A stretch of DNA of 55,696 bases. It comes from Desulfosporosinus sp. (GTDB taxonomy: Bacteria > Campylobacterota > Campylobacteria > Campylobacterales > Arcobacteraceae). Positions 24,318 to 35,344 of this stretch are shown piece by piece. The notes beneath the pieces are model-generated. The model searched no databases and was not told the DNA's origin. It saw only the letters and a list, made by a program, of their open reading frames with translations. Location of the stretch: assembly GCA_020719775.1 (NCBI GenBank), contig DYPS01000005.1, positions 1-55,696 of the forward strand, in the 5' to 3' direction. Each line of letters opens with the position of its first letter. Position 1 is the first letter of the stretch. The position numbers and the translations under genes were made by a program.

Positions 24318-27300
24318 ATGCCAGGTGAATAACAAAATACGTTAAAGTGGGGCGACATTATTCGTATACACGGAGTCAACCTCACCAAAGAAAAGCAATC
24401 ATAGTCTATGGGTCTAATTATATCGAAGGGGTAACAATTCTTTAATGCAGATTCACTGATACGAACATCTATTATCAAAAATATGAGATCATCTCTGAGG
24501 ACAAAGTCAACAATAAAGAGGCTGAGGGTTTTGAAACTGTCAATTTTTACAGGGAATCGCTTTATCAGGTCATGCCTCATAGCAATTTCGATATTCATGA
24601 TGAACTCAGTGATCCCAACATCTCGTAACTTGCATATTATTTAGTCCTCAACATCGTGAAGGTCTCAAGAACAAAGCAAAAGGATAAATCGAGAGTTTGA
24701 ACAACAATCTCAATCTCAAAAAGGGACAAAACGTACCTTATGGAGCCGAAGCAATCTTCAGACATGTGGAGTCTGATTCTTACTTGAGAGGTCTACTAAA
24801 AGCAGCGGATACAGGAGATGGTGCTTTCACAATTGAAGTTTCGCCTTTACCTTCTTCTCAGATTATTTGGAAAATCGACTCTCATCGAAGTTATCAGCAT
24901 GATGGAGATCCGATCTATTTTGACGATGAGTTACTGATTTATCATGTGAGTACAGACTGCTTCATGAACTTCGCTTAAAATAATAAGCCTATCTACTTAG
25001 ACACTAAATTCCCTTTAGAAGTAATGCCTTAAAACCATAAAGGATGGGAGTATGTCCACAGTCGCCCTCAGATTAAAACTCCAAATAAGGATCGTATTTC
25101 AATAATAAATGAAAACAAGAGCAAGTGTCTATGGAAATTTATTGAACACTGCACCTACGATCAATATGTCAATCGTGATAAAATAAAATCTCATGATATT
25201 GTGTTCTTTGAGCACACTAAAAATAAAGGTTGCATTTCATCTTCACTTAATCAGGATCTTTTCTACCTCAAGGAAACTGTTGATCAAAAACAGAGTTATG
25301 AAAGCTTTTGGGAGCTTATTCCCAAGGAAGTCAATGAACTTGGACCTGAAACTTCTAACGACTTTTATGCAAGAAATATTGTTACTGGTAAGTATCTTTC
25401 TTACAATGGTTATCGTGTCAGGATTACATCCAAATAAGTGATTGAAGGAGGAGGATTTTTGAGTAAAGGATTAATTAACTTGCTCTGCAGTGATGATGAC
25501 AAAATGCTTGATAGAGGATCTCTTATTCCAAAAGATTTGAACAAGCCTGAAATTATTAAATTTTCTGAAAATTTGTATGATTTGTTCTAGCTGATTGAAG
25601 TGCAAGAATTGACAGAGGATAGTTTCTTGATCGTTAAGGTTGAATAATAAACTATGATGAACATTCAGTTTGTTATATCTTCTCATGAACATTTGGTAAA
25701 GTTTTTGGATCGCTTCAATAGTCATATGATAAAGGAAACTATGGCTCGCAAACTCAAGCCAAACAGCAAAGAACTTATTATTATATATGAGTTTCAATTA
25801 TTGATGCTATAAGAACTTTAAAATATTCGTACTATCCTTGAGATGCTAGCTGGTAAAATTTATGGTACAAGTTATGATGAAATTGTATCTTCAGGTAACA
25901 CACCTAATCCTATGATTCAAAAGATATTGGTTGAAACTGGAACGACTGAATTACTTATTGAAATTATTTATCAATTGTTTGTTCCTTTTGTATTCATTGA
26001 GTAAAATCCTGAAGCTTCTCCTGATAGAGCTCAAAGAGTTCGTTTGACTTAAATATTTGAAAGAGTTTACAAACTATTAGAAAAGATTGTGGTTGGAAAT
26101 TAAAAAAATAAATTTTATCTGTCGAGATGGGTTGATCTCTTCCTTTCTCACTCTAACGCTATCAACAGAGAGTATATTCAATAATGTTTGGTAGGAATTC
26201 TTCAAAATAATCCCAAGGCTATTGAAGCAACTATTACTGAGGCAAAAATATCAGATTTGATCAAATGTTTTTATGCTGAAGCAGACAAGAATCGTTCTGG
26301 ATAGCTGACGACTAAATACTTGAGATTGTTTTCAACTTTCATTAAATGTGAAGATCGTGTTTTAAAGCAAAATCAAACAATCATTCTTGACAATTTCTTC
26401 AAGGACAAAGATAATAAATATTGTTATCGCTTCAATATTAGGCCAAAAGAAGATGAAGTTTAAATACCCAATGATCCTTTTAGCAAAATCAGAACTAAAA
26501 GAGTAGATATCTCTTTGGACAAGCAGGACTTCAGCACTATTCCTAAATATTTCAAAGACTGGGGACCAAAGTGGAACTATTTCCTATACTTTGTCAACTT
26601 GTTGGCTGATGTTTGTATGGATAAAAATAACAATGCTATTGAAAATGTTTCAGCCTTAGTATCTCTTCAAACTGTGACTATTATTCTCTTTGATCCTGAC
26701 ATTCATAAGCTGAATCAATAAATTAGAGAGGCCAATGAAACTCACCTTAAAGAAAAGGGAGTATTGAAATATCCTATTGCCAATGTTCATGAGCCATTTG
26801 TGAGAATTGCTCACTATGTTTACATTTACAACACTAAGTTTACTCAAATTAAGACTATTAAAAATATTAGTAGATGGTATCGCCATCAAGGAGAAGAGAA
26901 GGGAGTAATTCGAAGATAAGATATCAATAGAACAAAAAGAGCTTTTGAAGGTGAAAAAGAATAAGAATAGAAATTCTATTTGAATAGTATTCTCAAGTAT
27001 ATCGAATCTTTCATTGAAGAATGCAATCAATAAAATGCAAATTTAGATATTCTTCACACTGTTCTTTTGTTATTCAAAGAAACAGTTCTATTAGGACTGT
27101 GGGAAAGCATATCTCAGTTTAGAAAACTTATTCCACTTTTGATTATGCGCATTACTAAGATTGAAAATAGTAAGATCTTCTACATTACTGGAGAAATAAA
27201 AAAATCTAAGACTCCTGTTTAAATTGTCAACTTGAATAAAGACGGACTAAGCTTTAATAGACCATAAATTGGACTCAACATCAATTGCAAAATTAAAGCT

Positions 27301-30300
27301 ACTTAAATATTTAAATACATAAATGAGCTCGAAATCGATATTAGGCTTCGTTACATGATGAACTTTTTCAAAGGACTTTATGAAGCAACATAAAGTTTTG
27401 AAGACTACAACAAGCAATAAAACTAAATTGAATTAGAAGATGAAAGCATCAAAGCTAGAAATCAAACTGCAAGAGGAGAATTCCTTAAATCAGAATATGC
27501 AACCATTCTAGGTTAAGTCAAAAAGATAAGTGAGGATCAAGATATTATGCTCAAAGAAAACATTTGGTGCAATAAATTTAAAGAACTAACTCCTTTCGAA
27601 TACAATGGGCCTGTAGAAGACATGAGCAAGGATCGATATCTCTTCCAAGGAGATAGACAGGCTATGAATCCTTAAAATAATTTTGATTCAATGGTCCTCG
27701 CACTATTCTAATTGCCCGTCTACAAGAATGATAAATTGTTGAGCTCAGCTTTAAGAATGTTGAGACTTATTTTCGAACAGAGAAAAGATTTGATTGACCA
27801 GTTCAAGGGAATTTTAGTTTGTGGAAAAGGAAATTTGCTTGAAGTTTATATGACTTTGAAATACATGCGTGAAAAATTTGAAATGTTAACAAATCAAAAT
27901 ATTCTTAAGGTTACAAAAGCAAGAGATGAAGCTTTTTCATACTATATCGAAAAGCCATATGATTCAATGTAAAAAACAAATGCTAAGCGATCAGGAATAC
28001 TCCAAGATTTATTTTTCCTTTCTAGAACTCTCAAGTAGGATATCAATCTAAAAAATATTGAGTCTTTAATGTTTGTTTAAGAATCAATGTTCAATAAAAA
28101 CATTGTTTTCAATTATCTCAACTAAAAGGAACGAAATAACAAGTTGTTCCAAGCTGTGAACATTGCTGAGGGAATATATTTACCTCTTATGAGCTACATC
28201 AAACTTGTCGGTGATAATCCAGTCTCTGATATTCATCGAAAGATACTCTTCGCTATTTATCAATATTTGGCTTTACTTTGCTTTAACAATCTTTAGGCCA
28301 AGCAGAAACTTATGGTTTACGTACCTATTATTCTTCCTCACTTGAAACGTAGAGTTGGAGCATCTAATTTCCTTTATCATGTGTCTCTTAACAATAAAAT
28401 GCTTATTAGCAATAATCGATTGGTTAAGCAAATTATTAATGGAGCACTTGAAGCTTGTGTGGAGCTTGATCGTGAGGAAATGATAATGAATCCAAACATT
28501 TTAAAGGATTAACGTGAAGCTGTTGTTCACAATAATTTTGAAAAGAGTCAGATTCTCTTTGCACTGAGAGGCATTCTTCTATTAAATGATTAAGGTTTCC
28601 GTATCAATCAGGACAATTTAATGAATCGCTTCCAAGATAATAAATTCAAAAAACTTATCTACAAAAATAAAGTTGAATTCACAAGTAAAAAAGATAATTT
28701 TGCTCTTAGTCCTTAAGAAAGTTATGTCGCATGTTTCTTTGAACTGTTTTCAGTCATCGTATAGAGCAAAAATTTCATAAACATCGGAAAATTATAGAAT
28801 ATTCATCCTTATACATACTGCCTTGATTGTTTGAAGAACACCAATCGGTGGCAGATTCGCAGGTCAATTCGTGCCTACATAAATCGTCTTTATTATGTCA
28901 ATAAGGACCGTGATGTCTTCCTGTTTGAAGAATTCATTCGTAAGTAATTCAAAATTATAAATGATGAGCTTGAAGATTTAATTTACTTGCATCGTAATAA
29001 ATTAATTAACGATGAGATTGCTATTCCCAATGGAATTAGATTCAAATATGCTCAAAGTGAAATCTTTTAGATGATTCTAGAAATATTCATTACCATTGAA
29101 GAGATGCTTTTGAAACCTGAGTTCATCAAGGTTTTGAAGAGAGAAATCTCAAAGGAAGAGAAAAAATCAGAAAATCAACGTGAAATTCATGATCAATTCA
29201 TCAAGCTCCTCCATCACATAGGTTGTCTCAACATTCTTTACCCAACTAAGAGTATCATTTCAGCTTTCATTAAATAAATTTACACTCATATCGAGGGAGT
29301 CATGCTCAATTTCAGCGACACCTATCTTTAAAAGCAAACCAGTCAATAGGGTGATGCTGTGGCTGAAGAGGCTGATGATCTCGGAAATGATCCTGACAAA
29401 AAAAACTATATTTATGATCACTCTAAAAGTTTCTTCAGAAATCTTGCCTGTATGATAAGAGATATAAAGGCTAAGGATAAAAAAGAGGAATTAAAACAAA
29501 AAATGGCAAAAAGACAAAACAAATAAGGCTCTCCTGACTAGCTTAAAAAATTGTATATTGATATCCTCTTCCAATGTCAAGGTTAAAATTTAAAGCCTAT
29601 TGTTTCCAAAAAGTTTAGGGAAGTATCTTCATCACTTTACAAGCCTCATATTCAAACTGCTAACTCCAGAATATTCAAGGTTATTGCCAAGCCCACTTTG
29701 ACTGAAAATGAATAAAATATTGAATTGAACAGAAGATTGTCTATTGTGAAGGAAATCATTGATGATTCTCCAGTTTTTAGAAAATTACGTGAGGATGAGT
29801 TTTTTAAGTTGGTTACTACTCTAACAAAAATTGACAGTACCAGTAGAAGTTACTATGAAAAAATGTGGTTGCAAGTTGAATAGAAAAAATCGATCCCAGT
29901 AGTTTCTCTACGAGAAATATTTACTAAATCTTTCAAGCTGATAATGGATAATCATGAAACTATTGAAGATGAAGAAAAAATATTTATTATCAGGATTGCT
30001 AGATGTTATATCACTGAGGCTGTCGAGGGCAATCAAACCTATAAACTTTCAGTTGATAAATGGAATGCAGATTATTACAGTGGTGAAGAAGAACTTCCAC
30101 CTGGAGAGACTGAGAGTGAGCTTGTAAAACGTCAAAACCTTATTGAGGAGTGCGGAGGATCTGAATTTATAAGATCAATCTTCAAATATAATGCAAATAA
30201 TCTCGATACTAAGAGATAACTTCTCAATGAAACTCTATTGCTGGGTATCGCTTATCTTTTCAATGGTAACACTAAGTGTCAAGAATCATTGTTGAAAGTA

Positions 30301-33029
30301 TTACTTGCTGATCCTGAGAATCTCATGCTTATCAGCATCAAAAGACTTATCACTAATATCGGTAATCTTCTTATTGAAATCCGTAAGACGAAGGAAGCTG
30401 GGAAATTGAGAAAGTTTGCTTATAGTATTGTGGATACATTTGATTACTTTGATGTGAAGGGAAATATAATTTTGAAGGAGTTCGGAAATTCAGGATTTGA
30501 TAAGTTCTAGGCTCGAACTGAAAAAAATTATGAGTTAGCATTGTGCAGAATATTCCGTTTCTTGCAGCTATTTTGTGAAAACGGTAATGTAGATATGAAA
30601 AATTTCTTATTAGCTCAAACAAATGATAAAGAACGTAAACAGCGCAAAACAACTTCCATTAATTTTATTGAAACAACTACTCTTTTGCTAAGAAAGCTGT
30701 TTAAAATAATGAATGACAAGGTAGTTAACATCCCTCAAACACTATTAGACTTCATCAACGAAATAACTCAGCTTCCTTGCATTTAAAATCAAATTGCCTT
30801 TATGAAGAGTACATTCTTCGAAGATCTTTCTTATCTTGCAGATTTCTTTATGAGTGAGGAAAATCTTATTAACCGCAAATTTAATATTGCTCCATAAAAT
30901 TAAGACTAACCTGTTTGCTAACTTCGGGGTATTTATCAAAAAGGTATTGATTTGGCTCTTTGCAACTTTGAAGGTAACGATGATTCACTCATATGGGAAT
31001 TCCTTTCCAAATGTCAACCTAAATTTTTATGGGTTGTTATCAAGCAAAATTTGATGAAGATATTGATCTAAAAGGCAGGTGATTTTGGAATTGAAAAACA
31101 AGATGATCAACCTTAAAGCAAATTTGAGGCTGATCTGTTGGCTAAGTTTAACATTGACACCATAAAAGAATATTTAGTTTAGCAGGAAAAATCAGGAGCC
31201 ATGCTTAACGATTAAATAATCAATATTCTATCTGTACTTTACATTTTGAAAAAAATAGAAGTTTACTATTAGAAGAGAATGGAAATTGCCTATTACGATA
31301 AGGATAAACCAAACCTTGAATAAAAGGAAAAAGCAGATAAGGCTCACAGTTTCAAGGAAGATCTCATTAAATACGTAAAAGATAAAGAAGGCTATCACCA
31401 CATTTAAGATTTTTTGAATGAGTTCAATGGTTTAATTCTTTCAATTGAAATCAGTTCTCATAATGGTAAAGAGAAAGGATTCCAATATATCTACTTCCCC
31501 AAACATCCAGTTTTCTCTTATTTAGCTGCCGATACCAAAGACAGTATTATGATGGGAGTCAAACGTGAAACTCAAAGAGATAAGCAAATAACTTTGCTGC
31601 AAGTAAGAGAATAAATTTATGATGAAATAGAGCTGAACTATGGTTTGAAGTATGGATAAATCACTATTCCAATCATAAACAAAAATGTTCCATTCCAAAT
31701 CACCTCTTAATATGCTGAAAAAGTTAGAAAATTGGCAAGATATATTTCCTTCTTCATTTGTTTCTTGCTTCTCTTCTTTATTGCCGTCGATCATGACACT
31801 GAAGAAATGACATCCACTTTTACTTACACCAGTATCTTCACTTAATTTTTGCTTAGAGTAGCAGCTGCCGCCCAGTTGCTGACGACTGTTTGGTTTATCT
31901 TTATATGGCTTAAACTACGTAAACCTTTAGCGATGAAAAAATTTGATACTGCAGGAGGCTAGTAGAAAAAATAGATGAATACTTAGCAGTAGACCAAGAA
32001 AAAGGAATATAGTTAATTATAAGGTTCGGATTTACTGCTGGGTTACTACAAGTCAATGCTGAATGTGTTCCAACCATATGCTGCAAAAGTGAAAGATGTA
32101 ATCATGCAAAACTACTTCATTAGGAATATTATCATTAGCACTTATTCACTTTCTCAGTATGAGTCTGGTTTCCTTTCGATTTTAATGTTTGTTGTTGCAA
32201 CTTTCTTGGGTAATTTTGTGGGAGTCGAATGGTATACAATCCATCTCTTTGATATCTTCACTGATATATCTGAATTGACAAACATCTTTAAAGCTATTCT
32301 GAACAATTTCAAAAAGCTAGCATTATTATCTTTCTTGGCGGGAGTGTTCATTCTTGTGTTCAACGTTATATCTCTTAACACTTACACCCCAGTTATTTGG
32401 GAAGAAGAACTGCCAGCCGAAGCTTGTGAAGATATAATCGGTTGTGTTTTGTAATTATATACTAGTGGTGCAATTGGCGATGATATGGAGTAGTTTGCTC
32501 TTTGGAGATTCGCTTTTGATATTGTGTATGTTGTGTTCATGGAGATGTTGTTCCAAAACATTGTGGGAGGTATTATGATCGATGCTTTCTCAGAACTGAA
32601 AGAATCTGACGAAGCAAGAGACGAAGATAAGAGCAATCTGTGTTATATATGTGGTATGGATAAACCTGCGGTATAAATTTTATTATTTAGATGTAAAGAT
32701 CAGGCTCAACATTCGAAAAACATATCCAAAAGCACTATCTTTGGCACTATCTTTATTATCTCTACGTTCTTAGACTCAAGAATCCAACTGATTTTACTGG
32801 TCTTGAGTACGAAATCGACAAGAAAGTGAATTAGTAAGATGTGTAATGGTTCCCTGCAATGGGCGAAGGTGACACTGAAGGAGAAGTCTAAAAAGTGTTA
32901 GGAGAACTTTAGACTGATATGAATGAGGTATTCCGAGTGCTAGATGAATCAGTGGGCAATAGTAAATCTACATTTGAATAAGCAAAGAAGGTAGTGGACA
33001 AGATTAAGAATAAAGAAAGGGCAGTTTGA
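24318..33029 (+). CDS. IP3-receptor/ryanodine-receptor family calcium-release channel
   Basis: A channel of about 2,883 residues, close to the family size. The N-terminal region (LKWGDIIRIHG...FYRESLYQVMPHS) matches the IP3R beta-trefoil. MIR-type repeats follow (GAEAIFRHVESDSYL; VFFEHTKNKGCISSS; NDFYARNIVTGKYLSYNGY), then a very long helical RIH-type solenoid to about residue 2,450. The C-terminal membrane domain carries several helices and a pore loop TSGAIGDDME (32,461-32,490), the counterpart of GGGVGD/GGGIGD. The pore helix leads to FENIVGGIMIDAFSEL, as in IP3R (NLIFGVIIDTFADL). Beyond it are the zinc-binding CYICG...HIQKHYLWH and the family-typical WFPAM before a short coiled coil. Three 20-nt introns. 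It probably releases Ca2+ from the ER or alveolar sacs. Ligand choice (IP3 or not) cannot be read here. Confidence 0.97.
24431..24450 (+). other. 20-nt intron (calcium-channel gene)
   Basis: Sense GTAACAATTCTTTAATGCAG. Removal joins GLIISKG to FTDTNIYYQKYEII in the N-terminal trefoil. Confidence 0.9.
24625..24644 (+). other. 20-nt intron (calcium-channel gene)
   Basis: Sense GTAACTTGCATATTATTTAG. Removal joins DPNIS to PQHREGLKNKAKG, which leads into the MIR region. Confidence 0.9.
32671..32690 (+). other. 20-nt intron (calcium-channel gene)
   Basis: Sense GTATAAATTTTATTATTTAG. Removal restores the CxxC...HxxxxH linker of IP3 receptors (CYICGMDKPA then STFEKHIQKHYLWHYL). Confidence 0.95.
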
Positions 33030-33163
33030 AACTGTAATGATTGATTGTTTGACATTTAATAAAAATAATTGATATGAAGAGATGTTGCCTGTTGAGATTG
33101 CTATTTGATATATGGATATTGATATAATTGCATTAAAGTATATTAACGGACATTTGGCCTACA

Positions 33164-34057
33164 ATGGGAAATTGTTAAACTTGTGTGAACGTAAGTGGTG
33201 ATCCCGCTTCCAATCTTGTTCTGCTTCCTCAACCCGAACAGCATCAGCAAAAAAGCACGTTATAAAAAATCGCTGAATATTGTCCAGAACCTGTCAAAAA
33301 TACCTATAACAGACTTGGAGAATTTGTTTTTACTTAGACATTCGATTATGAGTAGAGACCGCCTGTTCAAATGGAAAATGGATCTATTTATGAGGGTCAA
33401 TGGAACGAAGGAAAACGCAACGGACAAGGTAGACAGATTTGGAAGGATGGTACTTTTTATGAAGGGTGTTGGAAGGATGATAAGGCCAATGGACTTGGTA
33501 GGCTCATTCAATCAGGAGGAGATGTGTATTAAGGAGAATGGTTTAATGACAGAGCCTAGGGCAGGGGTGTATATTTTCACCAAGACGGCACTTCATACAG
33601 TGGGTAATGGCTCGAAGACAAACAACATGGCTACGGTCATGAGAAATGGGCTGATGGAGCTGAATATTAAGGAAATTATCTTGATGGTATGAAGGATGGT
33701 CATGGAACATTTAGTTGGCTCGATGGTAATAAATATATTGGGGAGTTCAAAGCAAACAACATAGAGGGATATGGCAGATATATTTGGGTAGATGGCAGAG
33801 AGTATGAAGGATTATGGAAAAATAATAAAATGCATGGAAAAGGAGTGTTTGTTTGGTCAGATGGTAGAAAATATGTAGGAGAGTATCATAATGAGAAGAA
33901 GTAAGGATATGGAGAGTTTACATGGCCTGATGGTCGATGCTATAAGGGAGATTGGAAAAATGGAAAACAAGATGGTCGAGGAGTCTACAAAAATCCACAA
34001 GGAATATAGAAGGCTGGATTGTGGAGTAATGGCAAACGTTTAAAGTGGTTGGATTGA
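33164..34057 (+). CDS. MGNC-type MORN-repeat protein
   Basis: A 297-residue protein starting MGNCETC: Gly2 with Thr6 fits N-myristoylation, and the adjacent cysteines fit palmitoylation. After about 95 polar residues come nine MORN repeats ([42 protein letters not shown] and others). MORN arrays bind membranes or organise cytoskeletal scaffolds; ciliates use them at the cortex and basal bodies. Several TAA/TAG codons fall at the YEG or GEW glutamates, supporting the Glu reading. No intron. It lies 134 bp downstream of the calcium channel, same strand, and converges with the HSF gene 70 bp away. Confidence 0.95.
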
Positions 34058-34127
34058 TCATTGATATTATTTTGATTGCTAAAATATATTTTGTAATCTG
34101 AACTATCATAAATACAGTAACAAAAGT

Positions 34128-35247
34128 TCAATCCAACTTTTGGATTTTACTTGCTTATTACAATTGAAGAAGAGCATCTGTGGAGTTGAGATACTCTTTG
34201 AAAGACCTTGACTGTGATTGGTCTATTATATGATCTATGAGAGCATGCATGCCAACTAAGCTGTTTTTTTATTGGGAACTGATATAGGTTGATTGGGCTA
34301 GTTGCAAATCTTGTTCTAATTTTGAAGAAAGAGTGGCCATTATTATCTTATTGAATTTATTAATTATATTATTTTTGTTTCCAGAATTTAATTGTTTAAG
34401 AATGCTCATTTTAGCCTGTTTTTGTTTTTTTAAATTTCTATTTATTTCTTGCAGTTCAATTAATTTAAATGACATTTGCTATGGTTCATTGCTAGCAGGT
34501 TTTCCCAACGAACTCTCTCGTTTCTATGGAGATTAATCCATTTGAATTTGAGAATTTATAATTTTTTGTTATGAGCCTGCAAATGGAGTACTATTTAATG
34601 GTAAATATTTGTCTATTGTTTAATTTTTGATTGGTTCATTGTTAATGGATAGATCTGGCTGTGGGATTAATGAAATTGATGGAATGCTGAAAGTGGATTA
34701 TACTTGTTTTCTCTTGATTTAGGGCAATAAATCTCCTCTATTTTTGATAAATTTTTAATGTTAGAATTCATACTCGTTCTTATCTCCTCTAACCTTGTGG
34801 AAGTTATACATGTTGAGCTGTGTTAGCAAGAATTACTTGGCGCACAAAAGATGACATGTTAGAGTGCTTAAAGTATTGTGGTAAAACTATCTCTTCGAAT
34901 GCTTTTACATTATGAATCTTGAAGCCTGAGGGTTGATTAACTTGTCCGCGGTTAGAGTTACCTTTCGGTTCGTCCGCAAAGTGTACTGTCCGAGATTGTG
35001 GGATGCTGTCAGAGTTGTCAGCCCAACTGACTATACTTTAAAATCGTTTTTCCTGCAAAATAGCATATGTTTTTTGTATGAAATTATTAACTGAGGGCAT
35101 TCCTTGTGTTCGTTTTTCTCGTTTTGAGTGTGTATGTTATTGCAATGGTTGATCTTGTTCTGCTCCGAGTAGCTGCAGTGAACACAGTCCATCATTTTCA
35201 ATATGTCTGAGTGATAACGGGGTGTGTTGATTCTGTTGTTGGCTCAT
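34128..35247 (-). CDS. HSF: Heat-shock transcription factor (HSF)
   Basis: A 366-residue DNA-binding factor that recognises nGAAn elements. The HSF domain is clear: VNNFIQKTYAILQEK, SIVSWADNSDS, then [25 protein letters not shown] and a wing EYEFEHEKFIKNRGDLLPEIKRK. Between the second helix and the VLP turn there is an insertion of about 26 residues (from IPQSRTVHF to NQPSG) not found in standard HSFs. A leucine-zipper-like segment (MSFKLIELQEINRNLKK) lies near 34,400-34,480, as expected for trimerisation, though offset from the DNA-binding domain by a polar linker. A 19-nt intron (34,818-34,836) splits the recognition region between VRQ and LNMY. Stop at TGA 34,128. Confidence 0.95.
34818..34836 (-). 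other. 19-nt intron (HSF gene)
   Basis: Sense GTAATTCTTGCTAACACAG. Removal regenerates the invariant [13 protein letters not shown]. Confidence 0.97.
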
Positions 35248-35344
35248 TTTGTTATTGTTTTTGTTTTCCTAAAATAATATCAGATTAATTATAAGGAACA
35301 ATATATTTTCTGCAACAATTGATTAATTTATCAAACAATATCAT

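Noticed and set aside
24318-33029. Dozens of short frames and apparent stops suggesting a decayed pseudogene
   Set aside because: All apparent stops are TAA/TAG. With TGA as the only stop and three 20-nt introns the gene is one intact frame.
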